DNA from: Oceanobacter sp. 1_MG-2023
Lineage (GTDB): Bacteria; Pseudomonadota; Gammaproteobacteria; Pseudomonadales; Oceanobacteraceae
Direction: 5' to 3'
Assembly (NCBI RefSeq): GCF_030689025.1
Contig: NZ_JAUYWA010000015.1
Location: 20,736-84,735 of the forward strand
Length of the DNA stretch: 64,000 nucleotides
Below the pieces are notes generated by a model. That model was not told the origin of the DNA and searched no databases. It was given only the letters and a program-made list of their open reading frames with translations. The translations under genes were made by a program, and so were the position numbers. This document shows, piece by piece, positions 26,680-36,695 of the stretch; the stretch's first letter is position 1, and each line of letters starts with the position of its first letter.

Positions 26680-27795
26680 TTACTGACCGGCTTGAGGAGC
26701 GGCCCCGGCAATCACCGGCGTCGTACAGTGCACGTCGCCATTCTGGCCACGCTGGCGTAACCAGTGGTCACAGATCACAATAGCCATCATCGCCTCGGCG
26801 ATGGGAGTGGCACGAATACCGACACACGGGTCATGCCGGCCCTTGGTGACCACTTCGATCGGGTTTCCTTCGACATCGATGGACTGCCCTGGAATCACCA
26901 GACTGGACGTCGGCTTGAGAGCAATATGGGCTATCAGATCCTGGCCGGTCGAGATGCCGCCCAAAATGCCACCGGCGTGATTACTGAGGAATCCCTGGGG
27001 GGTCATTTCGTCACGGTGTTCGGTGCCTTTTTGTGTCACAACATCAAAGCCGTCACCAATTTCAACACCTTTCACCGCATTGATGCTCATCAGGGCATGC
27101 GCCAACTCGGCATCAAGACGATCAAATACCGGCTCCCCCAAACCTGGCATCATGCCAGTGGCGACCACCGAGATCTTGGCCCCGACCGAGTTGCCTTCTT
27201 TCCGCAACGCGGTCATATAGTCTTCCATCGCGCTGACCTTGCTGGCATCCGGACAGAAAAACGGGTTTTGCTCCACCTGTTGCCAGTCAAACTGGCTGTG
27301 ATCAATGCAGATTGGCCCCAGCTGCGAGAGATACCCACGAATCTCGATCCCTTTGGCGGCCAGCACTTTTTTGGCAATTGCTCCGGCCGCCACACGCATG
27401 GCGGTTTCACGGGCGGAAGAACGACCACCACCACGATAATCGCGGAAGCCGTATTTCTGGTTGTAGCTGTAATCTGCGTGAGCCGGACGGAAGGTCGCAG
27501 CAATATTGGCGTAATCACGGGAGCGCTGGTCGGTGTTTTCAATCAGCAGGCCAATCGATGTACCAGTGGTTTTGCCTTCAAAAACCCCGGACAAAATCCG
27601 TACGGCATCGTCTTCACGACGCTGGGTGGTATAACGCGAGGTACCGGGTTTACGACGATCCAGATCCCGTTGTAAATCGGCTTCTGTCAGTTCAATCCCC
27701 GGCGGACATCCGTCAATAATGGCCCCCAGAGCCAGACCATGGCTTTCACCAAAGGTAGTGACGGTGAACAGTGTTCCTATGCTATTTCCAGACAT
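26680..27795 (-). CDS. aroC: Chorismate synthase
   Basis: The last step of the shikimate pathway: converts EPSP to chorismate using reduced FMN. The N-terminus [20 protein letters not shown] is the first signature; later ones are [16 protein letters not shown] and [17 protein letters not shown]. The 371-residue length is normal for the FMN-dependent bacterial type. The start at 27795 is preferred over the ATG two codons upstream because GGA sits seven bases before it. It lies downstream of prmB, a pair conserved in Pseudomonas and relatives. Confidence 0.97.
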   Translation of the reverse strand: MSGNSIGTLFTVTTFGESHGLALGAIIDGCPPGIELTEADLQRDLDRRKPGTSRYTTQRREDDAVRILSGVFEGKTTGTSIGLLIENTDQRSRDYANIAATFRPAHADYSYNQKYGFRDYRGGGRSSARETAMRVAAGAIAKKVLAAKGIEIRGYLSQLGPICIDHSQFDWQQVEQNPFFCPDASKVSAMEDYMTALRKEGNSVGAKISVVATGMMPGLGEPVFDRLDAELAHALMSINAVKGVEIGDGFDVVTQKGTEHRDEMTPQGFLSNHAGGILGGISTGQDLIAHIALKPTSSLVIPGQSIDVEGNPIEVVTKGRHDPCVGIRATPIAEAMMAIVICDHWLRQRGQNGDVHCTTPVIAGAAPQAGQ

Positions 27796-27880
27796 AATCA
27801 TTCCGAGGTAGCGGCCCGGCGGCCCGCGACACGGGCGGCAACAAGGGCAGTAAATTCAATCGGTATTCAGTAATCATCCG

Positions 27881-28819
27881 TCAATTGACGGGTCTAACGG
27901 GTGGCTCCACAAACGGATCCAGATCACGGGCTTGCAATACAAACACCCCATGACCACCACGTTCAAAATCAGGCCAGACAAACGGCAATTCAGGGAAAGC
28001 GTCCTCCAGTGCTGGCCAGCTATTACCCACTTCCACCACCAGTAACCCGTCATCACTGAGATATTGCCGCGCCTGACGCAGCATGATACGCACCAGGTCG
28101 AGCCCATCCTCCCCTGCTGCCAAGGCCAATTCCGGCTCGTGATGGAATTCTTCCGGCAGGCTGGCCATGTCTTCTGCATCGACATAAGGAGGATTGGAGA
28201 CAATCAGATCGTATTGACCATGGGCAGCATCAAACAAATCAGACTGTAACGCCTGTACCTGATGCGACAAGCCATGACGATGGATGTTTGCTTCCGCCAG
28301 CGACAACGCATCGAAGGAAATATCCAGCAGCTCAACCTCAGCCTCTGGAAACTGCACCGCACAGGCAATACCAATACAGCCAGAACCGGTACACAAATCG
28401 AGGATACGCTGGGGTTTCGCTGCCCCTTGCCACCAGGGTAGAAAATCCTGTTGGATCAATTCAGCAATCGGCGAACGCGGAATCAGCACCCGCTCATCCA
28501 CCACAAAAGGCAAACCGCAGAACCAGGCTTCGCCAGTCAGATACGGTGCCGGCAAGCGGCTTTCAATCCGCTCGACGACCAGTCCGACGGCAGCTTCACG
28601 TTCCTGTCGGGTCAGACGAGCGCTATACCACTCCGGTGCCAGATCCCAGGATAACGCCAACCCATGCGTCACCAACAACCGGGCTTCATCCCAGGCGTTG
28701 TCGGTGCCATGACCAAAATAGAGATCGGATTCGTTCATGCGGCTGACTGACCATCTCAAGATATCCTGGATAGTACTCAGCTCTGCAATTGCCGCAGCGG
28801 CACTCTGATGCAAATACAT
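27881..28819 (-). CDS. prmB: Ribosomal protein uL3 N5-glutamine methyltransferase PrmB
   Basis: A SAM-dependent methyltransferase that modifies a glutamine of ribosomal protein uL3. The catalytic NPPY is in [14 protein letters not shown] and the SAM site is [13 protein letters not shown]. The N-terminal segment [16 protein letters not shown]...[12 protein letters not shown] distinguishes PrmB from the release-factor enzyme PrmC. The length, 312 residues, is usual. The ATG used has a poor ribosome site, but the N-terminus aligns with E. coli PrmB. The aroC gene follows after 85 bases. Confidence 0.94.
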   Translation of the reverse strand: MYLHQSAAAAIAELSTIQDILRWSVSRMNESDLYFGHGTDNAWDEARLLVTHGLALSWDLAPEWYSARLTRQEREAAVGLVVERIESRLPAPYLTGEAWFCGLPFVVDERVLIPRSPIAELIQQDFLPWWQGAAKPQRILDLCTGSGCIGIACAVQFPEAEVELLDISFDALSLAEANIHRHGLSHQVQALQSDLFDAAHGQYDLIVSNPPYVDAEDMASLPEEFHHEPELALAAGEDGLDLVRIMLRQARQYLSDDGLLVVEVGNSWPALEDAFPELPFVWPDFERGGHGVFVLQARDLDPFVEPPVRPVN

Positions 28820-28951
28820 AATTGGCCTGACGATAAAATCCGGCTAGTTTACTGGCTGTGTACAAAAATGTCGCGAGTGACAATCAGACAAGCGCAAAAT
28901 CGTCCTGGCAGCCATCCGGCTGCATCACTCGCACACCCAACCACCCTGGCC

Positions 28952-29878
28952 TCAGGCCATCCGCTGACCATAAGGGCTGCAGCTACCCTGCTCAAAAGCA
29001 TCCAGAGCTTTCTCGGCAATATGGCGGCCCAGTTCAATCATTTCCCGGGCGCGATAAAATTCGTAAATATCGCAAGAATCGATCGGCATATTGATCATCA
29101 GGTCCGGTGGATAAGCTGCCGTCTTGAAACGGGTCAGGGACAGCTGCATGGTTTCAAACATCTGGTTCATCATTTCCAGCTTGCCAATGTTCTCATCCAC
29201 ATGACTGGACATATCATCACGCCGCTTTGAATCGAGCCAGTTGGTGGCCTTGTCGACCACCGAGTTGAACCAGTCACGTTTTTGCTGGCGAGTATCGATC
29301 TGGCCAAAGACAAAGTCATCCGGTATCGCCGCGTCTGAATTCAGATCGACAGCAAACAGATAATCGGCATGAATCGAGATACAGGGAGCAATCGGTAACG
29401 GGTTCAGCACGCCGCCGTCGACCAGGGTTCTGCCATTCACTTTCACCGGGTGCAGAATACTGGGGATCGCCGCCGATGCCCGAATCGCCAGATCCAGCGA
29501 GCCGTTCTGCATCCAGACTTCTTTTTTGGCTGCCATATCCGTCGCAACCGCAGTAAAAGGAATGTCCAGATCTTCGATCAGGCAATCCCCCAGCAGCTCG
29601 CTGATCATATTGAATACCTTGTCGCCACGAATCACTCCGCTCGACAACAAGGACACATCCACCAGTTTGAGCACTTCCAGATAGCCCAATTTGCAGACCC
29701 AATCACGATAGAGATGCAATTTGCCCGCGCAATAAAACCCTCCTACCAGCGCTCCCATGGAACAGCCGGAGATGCCCACCACCTGATAACCACGTTCTTC
29801 CAGTACATCCAGCACACCAATATGAGCGTACCCCCGTGCACCACCACTGCCTAACGCCAACGCCACGGTTTTCGACAT
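28952..29878 (-). CDS. Patatin-like phospholipase family protein (RssA-like)
   Basis: A serine lipase-like protein with the patatin fold, 308 residues. The oxyanion segment is GSGGARGYAHIGVL, the nucleophile elbow is GCSMG, and the dyad aspartate is in VDGGVLNPLP, so it should be active on phospholipids or related esters. There is no signal peptide. It starts six bases after the DUF4892 gene, and its ribosome site GGGAGA lies inside that gene's end, so the two form an operon. The cellular substrate is not known for RssA-type proteins. Confidence 0.9.
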   Translation of the reverse strand: MSKTVALALGSGGARGYAHIGVLDVLEERGYQVVGISGCSMGALVGGFYCAGKLHLYRDWVCKLGYLEVLKLVDVSLLSSGVIRGDKVFNMISELLGDCLIEDLDIPFTAVATDMAAKKEVWMQNGSLDLAIRASAAIPSILHPVKVNGRTLVDGGVLNPLPIAPCISIHADYLFAVDLNSDAAIPDDFVFGQIDTRQQKRDWFNSVVDKATNWLDSKRRDDMSSHVDENIGKLEMMNQMFETMQLSLTRFKTAAYPPDLMINMPIDSCDIYEFYRAREMIELGRHIAEKALDAFEQGSCSPYGQRMA

Positions 29879-29884
29879 TGCCAG

Positions 29885-30829
29885 TTATCTCCCAGGCCAG
29901 AATACAAAACGTAAAGCAGGTACCAGACTGTCACCCGCAGGCAACACCAGCGCCGCCTGTCCACTGACATTCAGTTCAGCACCATGATCAAAAGCCGCCA
30001 CCCGCAGTTGTTCTGCCAGGCGGTCAGAACAGGTCTGGTTCACCGACATCTCATTGGACTGGTAACAATGCACCACCAGAAACAAACGCTGCTGTACTCC
30101 TTCAGACAAGGATGACAGAACCTCTAATAATGGCTCGCTGGCGACAGGGTCCAGCTGGTTATCGGCTAACTCAAAACCAGGCAACCAACCACTGCTGAGG
30201 CTCAACATATTATTGATATCCTCACGACTGGCGACTCCAGGCAGCACTTCGTCTGTCGTTTCTATAACATCCAGGCCCACCACTGTCTGGCGTGGGCCAC
30301 GCTGGGTGGCGTATACCAGCAACAGGGTTGAGGGCGCATCGGCACTGGCTGGCGGCAAATAGACCGCCATATAACGTTGCTGATTGTCTCTGCCCACCAG
30401 TCGGCCATTGCTGAATATTTCATTGGCCCAGAAATGGCTGCTGCCACAATCGAGATCCTGACACTGATACAACACCCGAGCCGACATGCCCCGGGCCAGT
30501 TCATTACGCAGCGGTTGCAGCAACTCATCCAGATCCCGTTTTTCACTGGATTCCCAGGCCATCCGCCGTAACGAACCAGACACCCTTAACTCACGATCAG
30601 CGACGGTCTTGGTCACCGTCCGTTTTTGCGCCGACAACACCAGCCGGAAGTGATCGATCGATGACGTCCGGTCTGTCAGAACCCGCGCCCCCACCGGTGC
30701 CAGCAACTGGCCAAAGCGGTTCTCCTCAGCAGCGTGTAGCGGGACGACACACAAGACCATCAGCATGGCCAGAACAAACCGGCACATACCATCACCGACC
30801 CAATTATTTTGCTGCAGATTTTCAGTCAC
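29885..30829 (-). CDS. DUF4892 domain-containing periplasmic protein
   Basis: A 314-residue exported protein. After a 14-residue lead comes a signal peptide (MCRFVLAMLMVLCVVPLHA). The core includes LYQCQDLDCGSSHFWANEIF, a segment typical of DUF4892, and the C-terminal half resembles OmpA-like or LysM-associated envelope proteins only vaguely. The GTG start is chosen because GAGG lies seven bases upstream; an internal ATG at 30787 is the alternative. It is the first gene of an operon with the patatin gene. The function is unknown. Confidence 0.82.
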   Translation of the reverse strand: MTENLQQNNWVGDGMCRFVLAMLMVLCVVPLHAAEENRFGQLLAPVGARVLTDRTSSIDHFRLVLSAQKRTVTKTVADRELRVSGSLRRMAWESSEKRDLDELLQPLRNELARGMSARVLYQCQDLDCGSSHFWANEIFSNGRLVGRDNQQRYMAVYLPPASADAPSTLLLVYATQRGPRQTVVGLDVIETTDEVLPGVASREDINNMLSLSSGWLPGFELADNQLDPVASEPLLEVLSSLSEGVQQRLFLVVHCYQSNEMSVNQTCSDRLAEQLRVAAFDHGAELNVSGQAALVLPAGDSLVPALRFVFWPGR

Positions 30830-30990
30830 AAAACTACCTCACACCAACATTCATGCCCATTATAGACCACAGCCTACCACGAGCCTTGCCCTTCACCGCG
30901 GCATTAGCACCTGCCGATCACAGCGTGACTACAACGCAGCGTTACAGATTGCTACACTGCGGCCTCCGAATCCAGCGACACCGAGTCCCC

Positions 30991-32790
30991 ATGTCACTCC
31001 TTTTTGCTCCATTGCTGCGCACCTTGCCTCTGACCCTATTATTACTGGGAGGATGCCAAGCCACTTTGCCAACCATTCCGGATACACTGGATGATGAGTC
31101 GGTCAGCTATTCTGATACGCAGCAAGCCGATGCCCGAAGCCAGTTAAATAATATCAGCGCAGACTATTTTCAACAGTTGGCTGACCGTTTCCCTGAACGC
31201 GCCCGTACCCTGGGGATCGAGCCGGAAGCTGCCTGGTCATCCCTGTCAGAGATCACCCGGAATAACCACTACCAGCAATTGCAGGCGCAAAAACAACAGC
31301 TGCAACAATTGCCACTGGATGCCCTGACGGCACAAGAACAACTGATCGCCAGTACGCTGATTTACCGCATCAACCAACAACTGGACTGGCGCGAGTGCAG
31401 CAAGAGCACCATGCCATTGGGCAGTGAACACGACTGGCTGCATATCATGGAAAGCAGCCTGGCGAACGACACCCCGGTCGACAACATCCCCGGTTTTCAT
31501 CGTTACCTGACCCGGCTGGAGTCCGCTGCCATCCTGCTGCAGCAATGGCAACGGCAAATCAGCGAACGCAGCCAGCACCATATCCCGATCCTGGACAGCA
31601 GCCGACAGCACACCCTCAGCCAACTCGACATCATGTTGACCGGCTACCCCTTTACCGACAGCCCGGAGCCATCGCCACTGTGGCAAGATATTCAAACCCG
31701 GCTGACACAGCTGGAGTTATACCCCGCCAGCCATGAAATACTCGAAGCCAAAGCCGCCAGCACGCTGACCAATCACCTGCTGCCGGCCTTGCGAGCACTG
31801 CGTCGTCAACTCAAAGATCTCACCACCCAGACCAGCCTGAGCTGGCAGCAATACCCCAATGGTGATGCCTGTTATCGCTTACAATTGACAGAAATGGGCA
31901 GTACCGAATCCCCGGAACTGCTGCAAGAAATAGCCAAAGCCCGTCTCTCAGACATACAGCAACAACTGATTCAGGCCTTGTCACTCGACCCGGCACAGCT
32001 GCTGGCACCTCAGCTACGCGCCTGGCTGGCATCACAACGTTCCCGACCACTCCAGCAACAAGACTCCGCCCGCCAGCGCCTGCAACAGCTGAACCAGCAA
32101 CTGCCACAACAGTTTGCCTACCTGCCCAGCACAGCACTGGTCATCCAGCCCAATCAACGTCGTGGCATCCAGGCTCCCTGGTACCAGGCGCCGCAACCGG
32201 CACTGGCACAACCAGGTATTTACTGGACTCTTGCCACCAACCCGGATCACCACTGGCGCTGGCCGCTGGACCTGTATCGCAACACCCTGCCCGGCAAACA
32301 CTTGCAAGTAGCCATGGCCCAGGAAAATGATCAGCTGCCCGACTTTATGCAAACACCGCTCAATAACGACTTTGAGCCAGGCTGGTTATCCCTTGCCGCC
32401 GAGCTGGCAACCGACCTGGGTGGCTATCAAAGCAGCGCCGAACACGCCTGGGTGTTACTGGATGACATGGAGCAGGAACTGAACCTGATTCTGGATATTG
32501 GGATTCATCTGTATCAGTGGCCCCAGGACCAGGCCATCGACTATTGCCAGAGCAACAGCTTTTTATCGGCACAAGACTGCCAGCAACGCCTGCAACAGAT
32601 TATGGAAGCGCCCGGACAACTGGCTCGACCGGCTATCTCCCGGGCCAATTTATTGGGCCTGATCCGCTCGGCAGAATCCGAACAAGGCAGCGCCTTCAGT
32701 CCTCAACAGTTTTACAGTGACTGGCTGGCCGCCGGATTGTTACCACCGGCGCTGTATGGCCAGTGGCTAAGATTATGGATCGAGCAATAA
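30991..32790 (+). CDS. DUF885-family lipoprotein with degenerate metal site
   Basis: A 599-residue predicted outer-membrane lipoprotein. The lipobox is LLLLGGC near residue 20, with start MSLLFAPLLRTLPLTLLLLG. The body matches DUF885, a family of putative metallo-hydrolases, in its later part: LPGKHLQVAM, ELATDLGGY, and LDIGIHLYQWPQDQAIDY. In normal members the metal motif is HExxPGHH; here the same place reads YRNTLPGKH, so the zinc-binding His and Glu are missing. The protein is unusually rich in Gln and Leu. It diverges from the DUF4892 gene. The longer frame from 30661 would overlap that gene and is rejected. Confidence 0.8.
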   Translation: MSLLFAPLLRTLPLTLLLLGGCQATLPTIPDTLDDESVSYSDTQQADARSQLNNISADYFQQLADRFPERARTLGIEPEAAWSSLSEITRNNHYQQLQAQKQQLQQLPLDALTAQEQLIASTLIYRINQQLDWRECSKSTMPLGSEHDWLHIMESSLANDTPVDNIPGFHRYLTRLESAAILLQQWQRQISERSQHHIPILDSSRQHTLSQLDIMLTGYPFTDSPEPSPLWQDIQTRLTQLELYPASHEILEAKAASTLTNHLLPALRALRRQLKDLTTQTSLSWQQYPNGDACYRLQLTEMGSTESPELLQEIAKARLSDIQQQLIQALSLDPAQLLAPQLRAWLASQRSRPLQQQDSARQRLQQLNQQLPQQFAYLPSTALVIQPNQRRGIQAPWYQAPQPALAQPGIYWTLATNPDHHWRWPLDLYRNTLPGKHLQVAMAQENDQLPDFMQTPLNNDFEPGWLSLAAELATDLGGYQSSAEHAWVLLDDMEQELNLILDIGIHLYQWPQDQAIDYCQSNSFLSAQDCQQRLQQIMEAPGQLARPAISRANLLGLIRSAESEQGSAFSPQQFYSDWLAAGLLPPALYGQWLRLWIEQ

Positions 32791-32796
32791 CAGGGA

Positions 32797-33333
32797 TTAA
32801 TGATCAGACGGACACGGATGATGGTGACGAAAGACCAGCCGGTTATTAACATCCCGGCTGCTTTTAACCCGTTCGTTATGATCGATCGACTGCTGCTGTT
32901 TGGCCATGCGGTCATACAGCACAACATTTACTGTCGCCGCCAGGTTCATACAGCCAACGGTAGGGATATACACCACCTCATCAGCCATATCGATCAGGGA
33001 CTGATCAATCGACCCGTCCTCCGGGCCAAAAACATACAGCGCCTGATCCGGGTGAATAAACTCCGGTAATGGCGTCGCGCCAACCACCAGCTCCACACAC
33101 ACCAGCTTCCGCTCCTGCCCGGCCAGCTCGGCAAACGACTCAATCGCGCTTAACTCAATATGTTGGCTGACGTTCTGGGTATCCTGATGATACTTGGCCG
33201 CTCGGGCAAAACGGTTACCGGTATAATAAATCGCACTGGCGCCATAACACCCCGCGGCGCGCATCACCACACCAACATTAGAAGGACTTTTGGGATTGCA
33301 CAGGGCAATGGCTGACGATCTGGAGTTGTCCAA
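32797..33333 (-). CDS. SpoU/TrmH-family RNA methyltransferase
   Basis: A knotted SPOUT methyltransferase of 178 residues. It shows the three SpoU motifs: NPKSPSNVGVVMRAAGCYGA (motif 1), ALYVFGPEDGSI (motif 2) and VYIPTVGCMNLAATVNVVLYD (motif 3), where the last holds the AdoMet knot. It has no extra RNA-binding domain, like TrmL, but the overall pattern is closer to uncharacterised TrmH-group proteins. The target nucleotide is therefore open. It converges with the DUF885 gene, only six bases between stops. Confidence 0.88.
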   Translation of the reverse strand: MDNSRSSAIALCNPKSPSNVGVVMRAAGCYGASAIYYTGNRFARAAKYHQDTQNVSQHIELSAIESFAELAGQERKLVCVELVVGATPLPEFIHPDQALYVFGPEDGSIDQSLIDMADEVVYIPTVGCMNLAATVNVVLYDRMAKQQQSIDHNERVKSSRDVNNRLVFRHHHPCPSDH

Positions 33334-33366
33334 AACAAATTCCTGAATTTGAAGGTATTCAGGCCC

Positions 33367-33372
33367 ATCATA
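33367..33372 (-). promoter_or_regulatory. Putative -10 box of the SpoU gene
   Basis: TATGAT on the minus strand, 34 bases before the gene start. The same TATGATG word serves as the likely -10 of gyrA and trpS in this window. No strong -35 is seen. Confidence 0.35.
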
Positions 33373-33492
33373 CTAAAAATTCTTATGTAAAAATCGCCCC
33401 GGCCACGAATCCGATACCCGCCTTCCATGGCGTGGCAGCCCCTGCTTTCACGGCTGGCTCACAAGCAGCGACTCAAACCGGTAGCCAATCCA

Positions 33493-34827
33493 CTAATCCG
33501 TTCCGGATTTTCCATCCAGACTCGCCATCTTCTCATTCAGATGATGACGCAAGCGGTGAATCGCAACAAACACCACCACCAGCACCACCGGCAAGGCCGA
33601 CGCCTTCAACAGGTACGGCTCAATAGGCACGCCCAGCGCCTTGAGGCCATCCGCACCAATCCCGATCAGTGCCAGCAAGTAGTAACAGATAACCACCACG
33701 GATAGCCCTTCGACCGTTTGCTGCAAACGTAACTGCAGCTCACTGCGTTTATCCATCGACGTCAGCAAACGCTGGTTTTGCTCCTGGATCGACAAGTCCA
33801 CCCGGGTACGTAACAGACTGGTGGTACGGTGAATACGGCGAGACAAGTCTTCGAGCTGATCCCGTACCGAATTACAGGTTTTGATCCCTGGAGTTAAGCG
33901 CCGTTCGAGAAATTCCCGCAAACTCTGCACGCCCTCCAGCGGCTCTTCTTTTAGCTGGTCGAGACGGTCTCGCACCAGATCGTGGTACGCCTTGGCGGCC
34001 GCAAACCGAAAATTGGTATCCGAGCGATAGCGCTCAACATCGGCAGCCAACTGCGACAACGACGTCAGCAAATCCCGGTCTTCCAGCTGGTTCTCCAACT
34101 CGGAAATATTCTGGATCAGTTGCGCCAGGCTGGTTTCCACCAAGGTCAGTTGATTACTCATTTTACGCGCCACCGGCAATGCCAGCAGCGACATCAGCCG
34201 GTAGGTTTCCAGCTCAAACAGCCGCTGCACCAAACGCCCGGTCTGATACGGATTCAAGCCTCTGTTGACGGCCACGATCCGGCCAAAACCATCACTGTGC
34301 AGCCGGAAGGCCGTCCACACCAGGGCATGACCACTGGCCACCGATGCCCCGGACACCCGCTGTCCTTCGAACCAGTCAAACATCTGCTGATCGTCAGGGG
34401 TCTCCTTGACCAGCGACAGATTCACGGCCACAACCAGCTCTCCGGGCATCGCCGCCAGCCAGTCCTTGGGAATAAACGCCAGAGCATCGGTTGCGAATGG
34501 CGTTTCGGTTGCAACAATAAAGGTGAAGTTGGCAAATTCCAGATGGCGCTCCCAGCGCAACTCAAAGCCACCAAAATCCTGATACAAACAGGAAGAATCC
34601 GGGTCCGGCGCTGGCACACTGTAACGGCGGCACAACTCCACCACATGGGCATGCAGTTCCTGGCGGTTGTCATTCAGCTTGACGGTAAAATGCGCGACCT
34701 GGCAGCTGCCCTCAATCACCGGGGAAGGACGGTTATGCAGCTCTTCATACAACACAGAGCGCATCGGATGCACATTCAACGACAGACTGGGACTGGCGAT
34801 ATCCGGCGCATGGGTATTACAGATCAT
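33493..34827 (-). CDS. DUF3422 family membrane protein
   Basis: A 444-residue protein of the DUF3422 family. The N-terminal part begins with RSVLYEELHNRPSP, a family signature, followed by FGGFELRWERHLEFANFTFI. A long helical region (about residues 220-370) leads to two membrane helices near the C-terminus (VVVICYYLLALIGIGA and ALPVVLVVVFVAIHRL). The function is unknown. The ATG at 34827 is chosen because AGGA lies 11 bases before it; the ATG four codons earlier overlaps that same AGGA. The gene appears monocistronic. Confidence 0.85.
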   Translation of the reverse strand: MICNTHAPDIASPSLSLNVHPMRSVLYEELHNRPSPVIEGSCQVAHFTVKLNDNRQELHAHVVELCRRYSVPAPDPDSSCLYQDFGGFELRWERHLEFANFTFIVATETPFATDALAFIPKDWLAAMPGELVVAVNLSLVKETPDDQQMFDWFEGQRVSGASVASGHALVWTAFRLHSDGFGRIVAVNRGLNPYQTGRLVQRLFELETYRLMSLLALPVARKMSNQLTLVETSLAQLIQNISELENQLEDRDLLTSLSQLAADVERYRSDTNFRFAAAKAYHDLVRDRLDQLKEEPLEGVQSLREFLERRLTPGIKTCNSVRDQLEDLSRRIHRTTSLLRTRVDLSIQEQNQRLLTSMDKRSELQLRLQQTVEGLSVVVICYYLLALIGIGADGLKALGVPIEPYLLKASALPVVLVVVFVAIHRLRHHLNEKMASLDGKSGTD

Positions 34828-34994
34828 GAGTCGACACATCCTGAGTGGTCAAAAATGAAACCAGACTACAGGGAACAACACCCTGTCGCCAAGGTGTCTA
34901 TTAGGCCCAATACCAGAGAGTTATTTATATTTGAGCGGCAAGTGATCCATGACCTCGCAGCAGCGTCGTTCTGAACTTGATCCAGAACCAGCCG

Positions 34995-35522
34995 CTACAA
35001 TAACGTTATAGCCCCGGCATAGTGATTCCCAGGCGTCAGCCAATAACGCTGGATATGCTCACCATGGATAACCCTGAAGACATTTTTGGCAGGCCGGTAT
35101 TCCGTCATGCTGGAGATATGAAATGCCAGTTTTGATACATCTGCCGGCATGCCCTTTATCTCGAAGAGCAACACACTGAGGTGATTGTCCAGCTTGATGC
35201 GCCCTCGTCCCAGGCTGACGGCCAGATCACCAGAATCCGGGGCAGCCTGAGCATCAGACACCGACATATCAAACCCTTGCTTGATATAGGCAACCACACT
35301 TTCTTTGTACGCCACACTGTCGAAGTCCGCATCCGGGGCGTCCGGGTGCGTCATATGTAACGAGCGGTCGAGGTTGTATAACGGCGTCATCACTTCATAG
35401 ACCCAACCCTGTGACTCGACATAGCGAACCTGGAACGTCGCCATATTCACATCGTGCGACAACACTGCAGGGGATACCACATAAACGCCCAACAGCAGAC
35501 ACAGTTGAAAAAGACGTAACAC
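34995..35522 (-). CDS. Exported hypothetical protein
   Basis: A 175-residue protein with a clear signal peptide (MLRLFQLCLLLGVYVVSPAVLS, cleavage near residue 22). The mature part is predicted to be beta-rich, starting with HDVNMATFQVRYVESQGWVYEV. I do not recognise the family. It follows the YHYH lipoprotein gene on the same strand after 81 bases, so a shared periplasmic function is possible. GGAG in AGGAGGTTTGAG before the ATG is a strong ribosome site. Confidence 0.75.
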   Translation of the reverse strand: MLRLFQLCLLLGVYVVSPAVLSHDVNMATFQVRYVESQGWVYEVMTPLYNLDRSLHMTHPDAPDADFDSVAYKESVVAYIKQGFDMSVSDAQAAPDSGDLAVSLGRGRIKLDNHLSVLLFEIKGMPADVSKLAFHISSMTEYRPAKNVFRVIHGEHIQRYWLTPGNHYAGAITLL

Positions 35523-35603
35523 TCAAACCTCCTGCTTTATTGTAAAAACAGATGCCGCAAAACATGTTTCCATCCTGCGCACCTTTACTCCCCAGTGCAC
35601 GTC

Positions 35604-36695
35604 CTACTGCACGCTCACACTGCGATCAACAAAACTGCCCATCAGGCAAGGAGGATTATTGGGTGCCTGATCCTGTAGCGCGTGATAATGGTAAACTCCG
35701 TCAGGGTATTCATTGGTTGCATGGCTATGTCCGTTACACTCATCCAGCTCGGCCACAGTAGCAGGCTCGGTATCCAGACCATCGACGGAATCCAATGCGC
35801 CATAAAGAGGAAAACCATCTTTGGCGAGGCCAGCAAATGCCGACGGGTTGTCATAATCAATATAAATATTATTGCAGCTGATATCATATAGCTCGGTGTA
35901 GTTATAATCATCCGCCGCATATACGGTATTAATGGATTGCGGGATAAAATGCCAATGATAATAACCGGAAGGATCAGGGTGACCACCACATAAATCCAGA
36001 GCCGGAATATTGCCACTTCCGGTGCCGCCCACTCCGGCTTCAGCAACGGTAACGCTGGGTGGATTGGCGGTCAGCGGTATGCCGTTAACCCCCATGCCAA
36101 TACTGTCGATGGTGCCAAAATAATAAGGCTCACTTCTGAGCTCTGGTGTCACCGGAATCAAAAATGTCACTTCCAGGGAAGAATCAAAATTGGCCGACAG
36201 GCAATAACTGAAACCCGCTTCCTCACTGCCCTGGGTCAGATCACTAAAGCGGATATTGCCGTCTTCATCAACAATATCGTAGCCGTCGGCGTCCATCGCC
36301 ACAGCAGCATCCACCAAAGACTGAAACCCAGGGGTGGTGGTGCCATCATAGATACCAACACCGGCTTCATCCCGAGAGGTATTGATGGAAGGCGGGCAAT
36401 AAGGTCCAATCGTGCCGCTGTCTTCGGTATCACCCACGGTGTTGGCAGCAAAGGTCAGCTGGTAACAGGTTGTGGTGCTATTGTTCTCCAGCGTGCAGCT
36501 CACTTGCGTTTGCGACAATGCCGATGTATCAAACAGCGAAGCGTCAAAATAACCACTGCTGTCCGTGTTGGTCTCAGTGCTTGTTTCTGTATCTGACGTG
36601 GTGTCGGAATCGGTGGTTGAGACACTGTCGGAGCCGCCACATCCACTTATTGAATATAAGCACATTAACGCACTTCCTAACATAATAGATCGCAT
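35604..36695 (-). CDS. YHYH domain lipoprotein
   Basis: A 363-residue lipoprotein: signal with lipobox ending SISGC near residue 19, then a Ser/Thr/Asp-rich linker (STTDSDTTSDTETSTETNTDSSG), then the YHYH domain. Family signatures are GGHPDPSGYYHWHF, KDGFPLYG, and NGHSHATNEYPDGVYHYHA, whose histidines suggest metal binding. Such proteins are common in marine bacteria, and their function is unknown. The ATG at 36695 is preferred to the GTG at 36701 because GAGTGG sits just before it. Several cysteines in the mature part could form disulfides. Confidence 0.87.
   Translation of the reverse strand: MRSIMLGSALMCLYSISGCGGSDSVSTTDSDTTSDTETSTETNTDSSGYFDASLFDTSALSQTQVSCTLENNSTTTCYQLTFAANTVGDTEDSGTIGPYCPPSINTSRDEAGVGIYDGTTTPGFQSLVDAAVAMDADGYDIVDEDGNIRFSDLTQGSEEAGFSYCLSANFDSSLEVTFLIPVTPELRSEPYYFGTIDSIGMGVNGIPLTANPPSVTVAEAGVGGTGSGNIPALDLCGGHPDPSGYYHWHFIPQSINTVYAADDYNYTELYDISCNNIYIDYDNPSAFAGLAKDGFPLYGALDSVDGLDTEPATVAELDECNGHSHATNEYPDGVYHYHALQDQAPNNPPCLMGSFVDRSVSVQ

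Noticed and set aside
30661..30990. Long N-terminal extension of the DUF885 lipoprotein
   Set aside because: It would overlap the divergent DUF4892 gene and hide the lipoprotein signal that starts at 30991.
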